A stretch of 64,000 nt of DNA from Caldalkalibacillus thermarum (GCF_014644735.1 NZ_BMKZ01000001.1:124001-188000), one strand, 5' to 3'; counted from the first letter of the stretch, positions 8,756 to 18,489 are shown. A program made the numbers and translations. The notes: a model not told the origin generated them from the sequence alone.

Positions 8756-9871
8756 TTATTTCAGCGCTTCCGGATTAAGGTCCTGCAGTTCGTCAAGTAC
8801 AAACTGTCCGTCTTTGCGGACCAGCACCCCGTCAAAATACATTTCTCCGCCGCCGTAATCTTCCCGCTGGATACACACCATGTCCCAGTGTATAGCGGAT
8901 TTATTGCCGTTGGAGGCTTCATCATAACATTCACCAGGTGTGAAATGGAAACTGCCGCAAATTTTTTCGTCAAATAGAATATCTTTCATAGGATGCAGAA
9001 TATACGGATTGACGCCAATGGCAAACTCCCCGATGTAGCGGGCTCCTTCATCCGTATCTAGAATTTTGTTCAGCCTGTCGGTATCATTGGCAGTGGCTTT
9101 AATAATTTTGCCGTCTTTAAATTCCAACTCCACATTTTCAAACACAAAGCCTTGATAAGGAGATGGGGTGTTAAAGCGCACAGTACCGTTCACCGAGTCC
9201 CGAACGGGTGCGGTAAACACCTCCCCGTCAGGTATATTAAACTCCCCGGCGCATTTAATGGCTGGGATGTCCTTGATAGAGAAGGTTAAATCTGTGCCAG
9301 GGCCTGTAATGCGCACCTGGTCTGTGCGGTTCATCAGTTCCACCAGGGCATCCATAGCTTTGGACATTTTGGCATAATCTAAGTTGCAGACTTGAAAATA
9401 AAAATCTTCAAATGCTTCTGTGCTCATGTTGGCTAACTGCGCCATTGAAGGCCGGGGCCAGCGCAAGATAACCCATTTGGTGTGCGGCACCCGAATCTTG
9501 CTATGTACGGGATGAAGGACATGTTTAGCATAGGCTTGCATTTTTTCAGCCGGCACATCGGCTAGTTCACTGATGTTGTCCCCGGAGCGGATCCCGATAT
9601 AGGCATCCATCTCTTTCATGCGGTCCGCTTCCCATTTGGCCATCAGGTCCAGTTGCTCAGGTTCTGCTCCCATCAGGAGGGCCCGGTTCACACTGGGTTC
9701 CTTGATGGTGACGAAGGGATAGCCTCCTGTGGCATAAACTTCTTTAATCAGGGCATGAAGCAATTCTTTTTCCAGGCCGATGTTTTCGATCAGGATTTTT
9801 TCCCCTTTTTGCAAGCGGACGGAGTAGTGAATCAGATTTTTAGCCAAAGTTTCGATACGCGGGTCTTTCAT
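8756..9871 (-). CDS. ampS: M29 family metallo-aminopeptidase (AmpS type)
   Basis: 371 residues, somewhat shorter than the ~410 of classical AmpS/PepS. It opens with a typical LAKNLIHYSVRLQKGEKILI and shows M29 blocks NIPDGEVFTAP, EFAIGVNP, and a C-terminal HWDMV with acidic residues expected to bind the metal pair. It removes N-terminal residues from peptides in the cytoplasm. GAGGTGATAAA precedes the ATG. It is divergent from the vanZ-like gene. Confidence 0.9.
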   Translation of the reverse strand: MKDPRIETLAKNLIHYSVRLQKGEKILIENIGLEKELLHALIKEVYATGGYPFVTIKEPSVNRALLMGAEPEQLDLMAKWEADRMKEMDAYIGIRSGDNISELADVPAEKMQAYAKHVLHPVHSKIRVPHTKWVILRWPRPSMAQLANMSTEAFEDFYFQVCNLDYAKMSKAMDALVELMNRTDQVRITGPGTDLTFSIKDIPAIKCAGEFNIPDGEVFTAPVRDSVNGTVRFNTPSPYQGFVFENVELEFKDGKIIKATANDTDRLNKILDTDEGARYIGEFAIGVNPYILHPMKDILFDEKICGSFHFTPGECYDEASNGNKSAIHWDMVCIQREDYGGGEMYFDGVLVRKDGQFVLDELQDLNPEALK

Positions 9872-9981
9872 TTTATCACCTCTTTTATGATTAGTATTAA
9901 ATGTCTGTTATAATACTAGTTTAGCAAAAGGATCCATCAGTGAACAGCAGATATATGGCAGAGTATAAAGGAGGAACTGGT

Positions 9982-10368
9982 GTGGAACCCAAAGAAAAGA
10001 TCCGGCGCCATTGGCGCTGGGCCCCGGCTTTAGTCTGGATGGGCGTTATTTTCTATTTATCCTCGCGTACAGGAGAAGAAATTCAATCCATGTTCCCAAT
10101 GTTTGAACGTTTGGACTGGGGGCATTTTGCGGCCTATTTCATTTTGGGGCTGGCTTATTGGTTTGCTTTGCAGGCCTATAAGCTGAACGAATGGCAAAGA
10201 AAAGGATTGGCGGTGTTGTTTTCTTTTTTGTACGGGATCAGCGATGAAATTCATCAAGCTTTTGTTCCGGGGAGGCATCCTGATCCGTTTGATGTCGTTA
10301 ACGATGTGATTGGGGCCACGTTAGCCATGGTCGTCGTATACCTTTGCCAAAAATACAGAAAAAAGTAG
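9982..10368 (+). CDS. VanZ-like family membrane protein
   Basis: 128 residues. The VanZ-like signature is clear: WMGVIFYLSSRTG near the N-terminus, DWGHFAAYFILG, then SDEIHQAFVPGRHPDPFDVV before the last membrane segment. About four hydrophobic helices. Named after a teicoplanin-resistance accessory protein, but most family members have unknown envelope functions. The start is GTG 9982, chosen because AAAGGAGG (9967-9974) is 7 nt upstream; a GTG at 9940 has no RBS. Confidence 0.85.
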   Translation: MEPKEKIRRHWRWAPALVWMGVIFYLSSRTGEEIQSMFPMFERLDWGHFAAYFILGLAYWFALQAYKLNEWQRKGLAVLFSFLYGISDEIHQAFVPGRHPDPFDVVNDVIGATLAMVVVYLCQKYRKK

Positions 10369-10393
10369 GTTTATGTTTGGGCAGGCAGGGTAT
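10369..10393 (+). promoter_or_regulatory. Sigma-B-type promoter of ytxGH
   Basis: GTTTAT (10369-10374), a 13-nt spacer, then GGGTAT (10388-10393) match the sigma-B consensus GTTTaa-N12/15-GGGTAT. It lies ~100 bp before ytxG, homologues of which belong to the general stress regulon of B. subtilis. Confidence 0.65.
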
Positions 10394-10493
10394 TCCGTTT
10401 ACAACGCCGAATACGTAACGAGTCCCATTTTGCGGCGAAGTGCAGGGGATGTAGCTCGTCATAAAAGACAAGATTGTGAGGAGGAAAAAGACA

Positions 10494-10970
10494 ATGGGCA
10501 TCATTGAAATTAGTGTGGCACTTATTGCTGTTGCTTTTGTTGTCTTAGTGATTTATATTGTCAAAACATTACTCACCGTCCAGCAGTCATTGCAGGAATT
10601 GAGTGAAAACATGGCCACTATCGAAAAGCGTGTGGACGAATTGAGCAGGGAGACCACGGCTTTAATCCGGCGCACCAATCAACTGACAGAAGATATCTAT
10701 AACAAATCACAGTCGCTGAACCAGCTGTTCAAGTCAGCAGAAGAGATTGGCCAGGCCACCCGTCAAGTCTCAAGTTCCATGAAAGAGATTTCATCCACGA
10801 TCATGGATAGCGTTACCCGCAGTGTACGACAGACTGCCATTAAACATCAAAGCAAAGTGGATGAGATCATGAAATATGTAACCCTATTCCTTGATCTTTG
10901 GCATAAATGGCAATCCTACCGTGTTCAAAAAGATTTAGATCACAATAAAGGAGGAATGAGAGATGGCTGA
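10494..10970 (+). CDS. ytxG: DUF948 general stress protein YtxG
   Basis: 158 residues. One N-terminal transmembrane helix (ISVALIAVAFVVLVIYIVKT) is followed by a long coiled coil rich in LxxLxxN-type heptads, the DUF948 pattern. The function is unknown; the B. subtilis gene is under sigma-B control, and a sigma-B-like promoter is seen here. ATG 10494 follows AGGAGG by 9 nt; the GTG at 10476 overlaps that RBS. The last 8 nt overlap ytxH. The B. subtilis third gene ytxJ is absent. Confidence 0.9.
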   Translation: MGIIEISVALIAVAFVVLVIYIVKTLLTVQQSLQELSENMATIEKRVDELSRETTALIRRTNQLTEDIYNKSQSLNQLFKSAEEIGQATRQVSSSMKEISSTIMDSVTRSVRQTAIKHQSKVDEIMKYVTLFLDLWHKWQSYRVQKDLDHNKGGMRDG

Positions 10971-11340
10971 TCAAAACAACAGGAAGGGCAAGGACCTTCT
11001 CATTGGGGTACTCGTGGGGGGGATGATTGGAGCCGCCGCCGCTATGCTCCTGACGCCTAAATCTGGCCGGGAACTGAGGCGAAGCTTATCTGAAAGCTAT
11101 CAAACAGTATTGAAAAAAACCCAGGAGCTGGCCCGTAACATGGGAGAGTACTCCGAAACCTTGACCGAAAGGGTGAAGGATATAGCCAGCCAAGTGAAAG
11201 AGGAAGTAGAAACATTAAAGGGTCAGGTTCAAAAAGCTGCAGCTGATGCCGCACAGGATGTGCATCGAGCCGTTGATTACGTCAAGGATGAAGCTGCAGC
11301 TGTCACAGACAGGGTCAAGGAGCAGACTAAGCATACCTAA
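10963..11340 (+). CDS. ytxH: YtxH domain general stress protein
   Basis: 125 residues. It starts with the hallmark KGKDLLIGVLVGGMIGAAAA-MLLTPKSG segment: a short glycine-zipper-like helix followed by TPKSGRE. The rest is an amphipathic helical tail with LEA-like repeats. Translationally coupled to ytxG by an 8-nt overlap, with AAAGGAGG inside the ytxG end. Likely a stress-induced membrane-associated protein of unknown activity. Confidence 0.92.
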   Translation: MADQNNRKGKDLLIGVLVGGMIGAAAAMLLTPKSGRELRRSLSESYQTVLKKTQELARNMGEYSETLTERVKDIASQVKEEVETLKGQVQKAAADAAQDVHRAVDYVKDEAAAVTDRVKEQTKHT

Positions 11341-11358
11341 ACGCAATGTAGCATTATA

Positions 11359-11416
11359 AACAGTGGCTCCATTCCGGTCGATGTTGTCAAACAGGGGATG
11401 TGAGCCGCTGTTTTTT
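11359..11416 (+). terminator. Terminator of ytxGH
   Basis: AACAGTGGCTC (11359-11369) pairs with GAGCCGCTGTT (11402-11412) with one G-T pair, followed by TTTTG. Confidence 0.75.
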
Positions 11417-11527
11417 GTCAATCACTTTTATAATTTTATGCGTTAAATGATTAAAAATCTCTATTGCAATTTACTGCTAATCATGTTAAAGTAACCATTA
11501 AATATTTTGGATAGGAGTGAGCGGAGC

Positions 11528-12625
11528 GTGAGTGAGAAAGGTCTAGATCAGCTGGAAAAATTAAGAAAGCGATTAGACGAAATTAATTTGCAAATTTTGG
11601 AACTTTTAAGCGAACGGGGACGCATTGCCCAGGAAATTGGCAAGATAAAGCTGAAATCCGGCATCAACCGCTTTGATCCGGTTCGGGAACGGAAAATGCT
11701 GGATGTCTTGGCTGAGAAAAATAAAGGGCCCTTTGAAACGTCCACTATTTTGCATATTTTTAAAGAGATTTTCAAAGCCTCACTGGAGCTGCAAGAAGAT
11801 GACAACCGCAAAGCGCTTTTGGTCAGCCGTAAAAAGCAGAAAGAAGATACGGTTGTGGAGGTTAAGGGCGTTAAAATTGGCGGGGGCGAGCCCGTTTTGA
11901 TTGCCGGTCCGTGTTCAGTGGAAAGTTACGAGCAGGTCAGAGCAGTTGCCTTAAACCATAAGCGCCAGGGATTGAAGCTCTTGCGGGGTGGAGCCTTTAA
12001 ACCCAGAACTTCCCCTTATGATTTTCAGGGTCTGGGTATAGAAGGATTGAAAATCTTGAAACGTATTGCCGGCGAATTTGACTTGGCTGTGATTAGTGAA
12101 ATTGTGTCTCCCCAAGATATTGAACTGGCTACGGAATATGTGGATGTGATCCAGATCGGTGCCCGTAATATGCAAAACTTTGAACTGTTGAAAGCGGCCG
12201 GATCGGTTAACCACCCGGTGTTGTTAAAACGGGGGATGTCGGCTACGATTCAGGAATTGATGTTTGCTGCTGAATATATTGTCTCCAGAGGGAATAAACA
12301 GGTGATCTTGTGTGAGCGGGGCATTCGCACCTATGAAAAAGCTACACGCAACACACTGGACATATCGGCTATCCCTATCTTGAAGCAAGAAACACATTTG
12401 CCTGTCTTGGCTGATGTCACCCATGCCACCGGACGCCGCGATCTCTTGCTGCCCACCGCAAAGGCAGCCTTAGCCGCAGGTGCGGACGGGGTGATGGTGG
12501 AAGTGCATCCTGACCCTGCTGTGGCGCTTTCTGACGCCAATCAGCAAATGGATCTGGGGCAATTTAATGACTTTTTGTCCGAGTTACAGGCTTCAGGCTT
12601 GTTAAAGCCCAAAGTAAGGGTATAG
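11528..12625 (+). CDS. aroA: Bifunctional chorismate mutase / DAHP synthase
   Basis: 365 residues. Residues ~1-85 are an AroQ-type chorismate mutase ([20 protein letters not shown] with basic residues for chorismate). Residues ~105-360 are a type I-beta DAHP synthase: [56 protein letters not shown]. It makes DAHP from PEP and erythrose 4-phosphate; the mutase domain senses chorismate or prephenate for feedback. GTG 11528 is preferred, 10 nt after AGGAG. A possible -35 TTGCAA / -10 TAAAGT lies at ~11465. Called AroA in Bacillus (AroG elsewhere). Next to ccpA as in B. subtilis. Confidence 0.96.
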   Translation: MSEKGLDQLEKLRKRLDEINLQILELLSERGRIAQEIGKIKLKSGINRFDPVRERKMLDVLAEKNKGPFETSTILHIFKEIFKASLELQEDDNRKALLVSRKKQKEDTVVEVKGVKIGGGEPVLIAGPCSVESYEQVRAVALNHKRQGLKLLRGGAFKPRTSPYDFQGLGIEGLKILKRIAGEFDLAVISEIVSPQDIELATEYVDVIQIGARNMQNFELLKAAGSVNHPVLLKRGMSATIQELMFAAEYIVSRGNKQVILCERGIRTYEKATRNTLDISAIPILKQETHLPVLADVTHATGRRDLLLPTAKAALAAGADGVMVEVHPDPAVALSDANQQMDLGQFNDFLSELQASGLLKPKVRV

Positions 12626-12694
12626 GGGATTTGACTTTACAGCAAAAAAAGGGTAAGGTAAAAGCATAAGAAACTCCTTAACCAAGGTGAGAAA

Positions 12695-12976
12695 ATGGAT
12701 GAGATCTTAATTGTATTAGGGCTTATTGCTTTTACCTATTTGGTTAACGTTCCCCTGGGCATGTGGCGTGCTTCAGTCCGCAAATTTTCATTGACCTGGA
12801 TGGTAGCCGTGCATGCCTCGGTTCCTGTTATCATTGCTTTGCGCATCTGGCTGGGGATCTCCAATTGGTTGATTCCCGTCCTGATTGGCGCCGCTGTTTT
12901 GGCTCAATGGACTGGTTCTAAACTGTATCAACAAAAGTATGCCATGGAACAGGTCAAAAAAGTTGGCGAGGAGTAA
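12695..12976 (+). CDS. Small membrane protein, unknown function
   Basis: 93 residues with three hydrophobic segments (LIVLGLIAFTYLVNVPLG, WMVAVHASVPVIIALRIWL, LIPVLIGAAVLAQWTG) and a charged C-terminus. It is well conserved in character but I do not recognise a named family. AAGGTGAGAAA precedes the ATG. The coding end forms the left arm of the terminator that follows. It stands between aroA and ccpA; in B. subtilis those two are adjacent. Confidence 0.75.
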   Translation: MDEILIVLGLIAFTYLVNVPLGMWRASVRKFSLTWMVAVHASVPVIIALRIWLGISNWLIPVLIGAAVLAQWTGSKLYQQKYAMEQVKKVGEE

Positions 12977-12991
12977 ATCGCCAGCTTTTTT
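12957..12991 (+). terminator. Terminator overlapping the end of the small membrane protein gene
   Basis: AAAAAGTTGGCGA (from 12957) pairs with TCGCCAGCTTTTTT with a single wobble pair; the left arm is still coding. Confidence 0.8.
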
Positions 12992-13232
12992 ATGCTGTTT
13001 AATATCGCGAGGGCTGTTTCCGTTTGCCTTCTTTGAGCATTCCTTGACAATTCAGCCTCCAACATTGCATCTGGGTTTGAATTGTCGTATGATTAACTTG
13101 TTATAATGAAAAGTTTTGAAAACCATAAACAGCAAATGTTTCTATATTCTTCCAGATTAATCCAATCCTTATGGATTGATGGATGATAATCAATAACGGA
13201 AAATAATATAAACGATTGAAGGAGGTACTCAG
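12992..13232 (+). promoter_or_regulatory. ccpA upstream region with extended -10
   Basis: About 240 bp without a gene. It contains TGTTATAAT, a TGn-extended -10, near 13100 with no good -35, and a TTGACA near 13043 lacking a partner. No cre site, riboswitch or T-box was seen. AAGGAGGT precedes the GTG start of ccpA. Confidence 0.4.
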
Positions 13233-14255
13233 GTGAAAAATGTAACCATTTATGATGTGGCCAGAGAAGCAGGCGTTTCGATGGCCACTGTTTCTCGGGT
13301 GGTTAACGGCAACCCGAACGTTAAACCGGTAACGCGTAAGAAAGTGCTGGAAACCATAAAGCGGCTGGGTTACCGGCCTAATGCAGTAGCCAGGGGCCTG
13401 GCCAGCAAGCGGACAACCACGGTCGGGGTGATCATCCCTGACATTTCTAGTTTATTTTATGCTGAATTGACCCGGGGTGTTGAGGATATTGCCAATATGT
13501 ACAACTACAATATTATTTTGTGTAACTCGGACCAACGTCCGGAAAAAGAAATCCACTTGGTGAACACCCTGCTGGAAAAGCAGGTAGACGGTTTGTTGTT
13601 TATGGGCAGCCAATTGACAGATGAGCACATTGATTTGTTTAGCACTTCCACAGTTCCTGTTGTGCTGGCTTCCACCAAGGATGAAAAGGAAGAGATGCCA
13701 TCCGTGGTGATTGATTACAAACAGGCTGCCTACGATGCGGTTAAATTGTTGCTTGACAAAGGGCATACCCGCATCGGCTTTATCTCCGGCCCTGCCAAGG
13801 AGAAGTACAGTGGGCAGGAGCGTTTGGCCGGTTACCGCAACGCACTTGAAGAAGCCGGACTTGCAGTTGATGAAACATTGATTCGCTATGGGGATTATCG
13901 TTATGATTCGGGATTGAAAGCAGCCGGAGAATTGATTGATATGGCTGACCGGGCAACCGCGATCATCGCCATGAGTGATGAAATGGCCATCGGAGCCATT
14001 CATGCCTGCCAGGACCGGGGGCTCAACATCCCGGAAGATGTAGAAGTGATCGGGTTTGACAACACCCGTTTAACCTCGATGGTACGTCCGCGGTTAACCA
14101 GTGTTGTCCAACCGATGTATGATATCGGTGCGGTAGCCATGCGTCTGTTGACCAAATTTATGAACAAGGAAAAAATTGATAACCACCTGGTTGTTTTGCC
14201 TCACCGCATTGAGGAAAGAGAATCGACAAAGAAACAATATACAGAAATCAAGTAA
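13233..14255 (+). CDS. ccpA: Catabolite control protein A
   Basis: 340 residues, LacI/GalR family. The N-terminal HTH and hinge helix are intact ([20 protein letters not shown], then [12 protein letters not shown]), followed by the periplasmic-binding-like core with [16 protein letters not shown] and the effector/HPr-binding region. With Ser-phosphorylated HPr it binds cre sites and represses or activates carbon metabolism genes. The GTG start follows AAGGAGGT. The cre-like site before the AtuA-type operon and the PduL-AckA pair further on are plausible targets. CcpA identity rests on its length, sequence flavour and the aroA-ccpA synteny. Confidence 0.96.
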   Translation: MKNVTIYDVAREAGVSMATVSRVVNGNPNVKPVTRKKVLETIKRLGYRPNAVARGLASKRTTTVGVIIPDISSLFYAELTRGVEDIANMYNYNIILCNSDQRPEKEIHLVNTLLEKQVDGLLFMGSQLTDEHIDLFSTSTVPVVLASTKDEKEEMPSVVIDYKQAAYDAVKLLLDKGHTRIGFISGPAKEKYSGQERLAGYRNALEEAGLAVDETLIRYGDYRYDSGLKAAGELIDMADRATAIIAMSDEMAIGAIHACQDRGLNIPEDVEVIGFDNTRLTSMVRPRLTSVVQPMYDIGAVAMRLLTKFMNKEKIDNHLVVLPHRIEERESTKKQYTEIK

Positions 14256-14275
14256 CGGAAGCTGGAGGAAGAGTC

Positions 14276-14992
14276 ATGACGCAAATAATAGGGATCATGG
14301 GGGCCATGAAGGAAGAGATCGAACTTTTTCTTAAAGCCATGGCCGATATTCAAGAAAAACAGCGGGCGGAGATTACGTTTTATCAGGGACGCATGCACGA
14401 AAAAGACGTTATATTGTGCCAGTCCGGGGTGGGAAAGGTGAATGCCAGTGTCTGCACCCAGATCTTGATTGATGATTATGATGTGGATTACATTATTTTT
14501 ACCGGAGTGGCCGGCGGCGTTGACCCTCAGCTCAATATTGGCGATATTGTCATCTCTACCGAATGTCAGCAGCATGATATTGATGCCTCTCCTGTTGGTT
14601 TTAAAAAAGGGGAAATTCCATTTGCTGAGACATCGGTTTTTAAAGCAGATCCATTCCTGATCCGGCTGGCGGAAAGTTACCGCCCTGAAGAGGACACCGT
14701 CCAGATTGTTAAAGGAAAAATTTTGTCCGGGGATCAATTTATAGCCGATCCTGAGCATGTCGAACAGTTATATCACATGTTTAACGGAAGTTGTGTGGAA
14801 ATGGAAGGTGCAGCGGTGGCTCAAGTGTGCCATCTGAACCAGGTTCCGTTTGTGATCATTCGCTCTTTATCCGATAAAGCAGACCGGAAAGCAAACATTA
14901 ATTTCGCTGAGTTTACCAAAGTGGCTGCCCGGCGCTCCTATGAGCTGGTTGACCATATGCTCAAACATTGGCAAACGGTCTCAACAGCCTGA
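14276..14992 (+). CDS. mtnN: 5'-methylthioadenosine/S-adenosylhomocysteine nucleosidase
   Basis: 238 residues. Opens with IGIMGAMKEEIEL, whose Glu is the catalytic acid of the family; the middle has FTGVAGGVDPQLNIGDIV, and the C-terminal part VEMEGAAVAQVC and RSLSDKAD hold the ribose- and purine-contacting residues (Met-Glu and Asp). It hydrolyses MTA and SAH to adenine and thioribose or S-ribosylhomocysteine, recycling methyl-donor by-products. It lies 21 bp after ccpA, probably sharing its mRNA. Confidence 0.95.
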   Translation: MTQIIGIMGAMKEEIELFLKAMADIQEKQRAEITFYQGRMHEKDVILCQSGVGKVNASVCTQILIDDYDVDYIIFTGVAGGVDPQLNIGDIVISTECQQHDIDASPVGFKKGEIPFAETSVFKADPFLIRLAESYRPEEDTVQIVKGKILSGDQFIADPEHVEQLYHMFNGSCVEMEGAAVAQVCHLNQVPFVIIRSLSDKADRKANINFAEFTKVAARRSYELVDHMLKHWQTVSTA

Positions 14993-15000
14993 TTGTTTGG

Positions 15001-18000
15001 TTAACAAAATAGGTAAACAGCACCGTGAACACATAAGAAGGGATGGCTTGCTGAAGCCATCCCTTTGGTTTTATGCACTTCATTGTTGCCGTTATCACCA
15101 CCGTCCTGCTGTTCATTCCCACCATCGCCATTTCCATTTCCTTCTCTAGGAGGCTTTCCGTTCCCGTTTCCATTTCCGTTGCCATCTCCATTGCCTGGTT
15201 TAGGATCGTTGTCGTTGCCATCTCCATTGCCTCCCCTGCCATCCCGGTTTCCATCACCGGGTGGCTCAGGTTCTGCTGGAGGTGGCCCGGTCACTTTGAC
15301 ACGGACGGCTTTGGAAGGGGGTGATTCCCCAGCACGGTTGACAGCGGTGACATAGAACCAGTAATCACCAGCATCTGCCAACGAGGTATGGGTATAGCTG
15401 GTGCCGTGGGTTTGCCCTAACGGCTTGAACGGTCCTTGTGCATTGGCAGCATAGTAAACCTGATAATATTCTACTTGTTCATCGCCAGGATTGGCTTGCC
15501 AGCTCAGTTGTACAGACAGCTCACCGCCCTGACCATTCAGGCCGGCCGGTTGGGACGGGGGATCCGGCAGGAAGAATTGATCGGGATCTTGGGCATTGCT
15601 GACGGCGATGGCAGACGGTTCAGATTCCTGGCCAGCTATGTCAACGGCAGTTACATAATAGGCATAATCACGTCCGGATACGGTGTTGTCTTGATACACA
15701 GTCTCTTCATGCAAAAGCACGCTGGCAATATGCTTAAATTGGCCGTCATCTCCAGCACGGTACACCCGGTACCCGGCTAAGTCAGATTCATTCACTTTGC
15801 TCCAGGAGACTGTGATGCCACCTCCGCTCCGCTTAGCCTGGACATTGTCAGGCGCTGCAGGCACTTTCCCATTCTCCTGGCGGGGGTCTTCTTCTGCAGG
15901 CGCCCTGATTTCCCAATCCAACGGTTTATAGCGCTCGGACCAGCCGGGAGGATAATTAATCTTTTCAGTTAAGACATAGATCCCTTTCTCTACAAGGTCA
16001 TCAGGGGTAGTTGCTTTGGCCAGGTATCGTTGATCATTCACAGTAATGATCCGTGCTTCAACCACCCGGTCATCTGTTTTGGTTGGCACAAATTTGGCAT
16101 TGAAATAATCCGTCACCAGCCAGGCCTGTTGCTGACACAATTTAGAAGGTAACAGACCAGACTTGGAACAAACGGTCCGCCTCACAATCCCTTCCGGCTG
16201 CTTGAACCGGGCTTGGGCATCGACCAATTCAGGACGGATGTCTCTCACCGTTTGAATCAGTTGGGCCCACAATTCCTGGTGACGTTCGCTGTATTTGCCC
16301 GCCAAGGAGTCATTTCGTTCGTAACCCCGCCACAAGCCCAAAGAGATTTGTGGGGTGTAACCGACAAACCAATAATCATAGGCATCACTGGTCGTTCCTG
16401 TTTTGCCGGCTACATCCAGCGAACCCAGGCGGCGGCCAATGCGGCTGGCTGTGCCCGAGCGGACAACATCGCGCAGCATGTCAGTGATTAAGAAGGCGGT
16501 TTGAGGCGAAAAGATCTCAACCGGCTCCGGTTGGTGTTCATAAACGGTTTCTCCATCCATCGTTTCGATGCGTTCAATCAAATAGGGTTTGAGGTATTTT
16601 CCTTCATTGGCAAAGGTGGCAAAAGCAGCAGTTAGGGCTTCAACACTGACATTCCAGCCCCCGCCTCCGATCGCACCAGACAGCTCATGCAAGTGCTCTT
16701 CTTTAAACATGGTTAAGTTCATCTTGTGCAAATAGTCCAGCACCGCTTCACTGTTGTGGTTGCGGGCCATCTCCATCGCTTTGATGGCCGGGATGTTATA
16801 GGATTGCTCCAGCGCTTTCCGCACCGTCACCAGTCCGTGAAATCGCCGGTTGAAATTTTGGAACATATGGTAACCCCTGCTGCCGTCAGGGGCAAACAAC
16901 GGCACATCATCGATGACAGAAGCGGGTTGCAGAACACCCAACTCAAAAGCGGGCGCATAATCCAGGATGGGTTTAATCGCTGATCCCGGCTGACGGACAG
17001 AACGGCTGAAATTTACCTGTGATTCATTGTAATCGCGTCCTTCAATCATGGCCAAAATGGCCCCGGTTTGATTGTTTATCAGGGTGCCGCCTACTTGTTC
17101 CAGAAGGCCCACTTCTTTTTCTTCCCCGGTTTCGGGATCCTCTACTGTTTTAGTTTGGATGCTGCTGCGCGGGCCAAATTGGGCTTCAGCCACTACACGC
17201 TGGAACGCTTCATACAGTTCTTTGTCAATCGTGGTGTAAATTTTATAACCGCCGCGAAACAGATCTTGACGGGCCTGTTCCCGGTATTGTTCCAGATTAT
17301 CGACCTCGTGCCGCTCCAACCCTTCTTGTTCCAGACGCAAATCGAGCAGGATATCAATCGCTGCTTCTTCAATGGCAAACGTTAAATAGGGATAGTTTTC
17401 CACAATGGTGGGTTCGGGCTTAGCCAAACTCCCCTTAATATCGAAGGCCAGTGCTTCGTTATATTCTTGCTGCGTGATCCGGCCCGTCTCCAACATGCGT
17501 TCCAGGACATAGTTCATGCGCACCAAACCGCGCTCCAAGTTTTCTTCATTAATGGTTCCGTTACGGTTGAAGGGTGTGTATCGTCCCGGGGATTGAATCA
17601 TGCCGGCAATATAGGCAGATTGGGCAATATTTAAGTCAGAGACACTGACCCCAAAAACACCTTCTGCCGCTGCACCTACCCCCTCTATATTGGTACCGTT
17701 GGCGTTATAACCGAGGTAAACGACATTGATGTATGCTTCCAATATATCTTCTTTGGAAAACATTCTTTCCACACGCATAGCTAACAGCAGCTCGTTGAAC
17801 TTGCGGTCATAGGTACGTTCAGCGGTTAACAATTGGTTTTTGACCAGCTGTTGTGTCACCGTACTGCCCCCGGTACCCTTTCCGGGAGAGCTTAACTCTT
17901 CCAGCACGGCCCGGCCCAAGGCGCGGATATTAATACCCTTGTGTTCAAAAAATTCATTGTCTTCAGTCGCTAGTATGGCGTCAATAAGATAGAGGGAGAC

Positions 18001-18315
18001 TTCTTCAATATCGACCGGTTGCCGGTGAACTTCGGTGCGCAAGTAGCCAATAAACTCATTGTTCCTGAAATAAACTTCCCCTGTCTGTTGAATGTTATAA
18101 ATATCTTCCTTGATTTCTTCATAGCTGCGTATCGGCTCATCATGAACAAAAGAGGCGAAATAGCCTGCGGCGACCCCTCCGGCAAACAAGAGTCCCATCA
18201 CCAGCAGGACAAACAGCACTTGGGTAACAAGCCAGGTGACTTTCAAGAGATAAACCCATCGCTTCTGTTTGACCACTTGTCCTTTTTCATTGTTTTGCTT
18301 TTGATCATTCGCCAT
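15001..18315 (-). CDS. Class A penicillin-binding protein (PBP1-type) with FN3 domains
   Basis: 1104 residues. Cytoplasmic tail, TM helix ~28-55, GT51 transglycosylase with catalytic Glu118 in ATEDNEFFEHKG, then a transpeptidase domain with SAIK (~444), SYN and KTGTTSDAYDYW (~637). After a linker come two fibronectin type III domains (~818-1005) and a Gly/Asn/Asp-rich tail. It polymerises and crosslinks peptidoglycan outside the membrane. GGGAGG precedes the ATG. Odd: the last ~25 codons run through a 12-bp hairpin that looks like a terminator, and a TAA in another frame (15071-15073) sits just before it, so a frameshift in the repeat tail may have extended the protein. Convergent with mtnN. 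Confidence 0.93.
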   Translation of the reverse strand: MANDQKQNNEKGQVVKQKRWVYLLKVTWLVTQVLFVLLVMGLLFAGGVAAGYFASFVHDEPIRSYEEIKEDIYNIQQTGEVYFRNNEFIGYLRTEVHRQPVDIEEVSLYLIDAILATEDNEFFEHKGINIRALGRAVLEELSSPGKGTGGSTVTQQLVKNQLLTAERTYDRKFNELLLAMRVERMFSKEDILEAYINVVYLGYNANGTNIEGVGAAAEGVFGVSVSDLNIAQSAYIAGMIQSPGRYTPFNRNGTINEENLERGLVRMNYVLERMLETGRITQQEYNEALAFDIKGSLAKPEPTIVENYPYLTFAIEEAAIDILLDLRLEQEGLERHEVDNLEQYREQARQDLFRGGYKIYTTIDKELYEAFQRVVAEAQFGPRSSIQTKTVEDPETGEEKEVGLLEQVGGTLINNQTGAILAMIEGRDYNESQVNFSRSVRQPGSAIKPILDYAPAFELGVLQPASVIDDVPLFAPDGSRGYHMFQNFNRRFHGLVTVRKALEQSYNIPAIKAMEMARNHNSEAVLDYLHKMNLTMFKEEHLHELSGAIGGGGWNVSVEALTAAFATFANEGKYLKPYLIERIETMDGETVYEHQPEPVEIFSPQTAFLITDMLRDVVRSGTASRIGRRLGSLDVAGKTGTTSDAYDYWFVGYTPQISLGLWRGYERNDSLAGKYSERHQELWAQLIQTVRDIRPELVDAQARFKQPEGIVRRTVCSKSGLLPSKLCQQQAWLVTDYFNAKFVPTKTDDRVVEARIITVNDQRYLAKATTPDDLVEKGIYVLTEKINYPPGWSERYKPLDWEIRAPAEEDPRQENGKVPAAPDNVQAKRSGGGITVSWSKVNESDLAGYRVYRAGDDGQFKHIASVLLHEETVYQDNTVSGRDYAYYVTAVDIAGQESEPSAIAVSNAQDPDQFFLPDPPSQPAGLNGQGGELSVQLSWQANPGDEQVEYYQVYYAANAQGPFKPLGQTHGTSYTHTSLADAGDYWFYVTAVNRAGESPPSKAVRVKVTGPPPAEPEPPGDGNRDGRGGNGDGNDNDPKPGNGDGNGNGNGNGKPPREGNGNGDGGNEQQDGGDNGNNEVHKTKGMASASHPFLCVHGAVYLFC
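15038..15070 (+). terminator. Hairpin terminator between mtnN and the PBP gene
   Basis: AAGGGATGGCTT (15038-15049) and AAGCCATCCCTT (15054-15065) form a perfect 12-bp stem with a GCTG loop. On the plus strand TTTGGTTTTA follows. It probably serves mtnN and perhaps the convergent PBP gene, whose present reading frame passes through it. Confidence 0.75.
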
Positions 18316-18489
18316 GCTCCGATTCCTCCCTAAATATCAACGCTATTATATCACAAGCTGTTTTGCTGGGGCTAATCATTGACTTTTATGAGGGGACATG
18401 CTATGTTTGAGCATTATGGGGATGGTGTTCAGGCATAGGTCTAACGCTACTGTACAGTGAAACGCAGGAGAAAGGGGAATGGGAGACAG

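Noticed and set aside
13452-14003. 183-residue minus-strand ORF inside ccpA
   Set aside because: Shadow frame of ccpA; no RBS and no protein-like family pattern.
15090-15270. Possible CRISPR-like or tandem-repeat locus (repeated CCATTTCC-type units)
   Set aside because: The units are irregular, without spacers, and encode the Gly/Asn/Asp-rich tail of the PBP.
18316-18489. T-box riboswitch before tyrS
   Set aside because: The region is only ~170 bp and no GGGTGGNACCGCG-type T-box or terminator is present.
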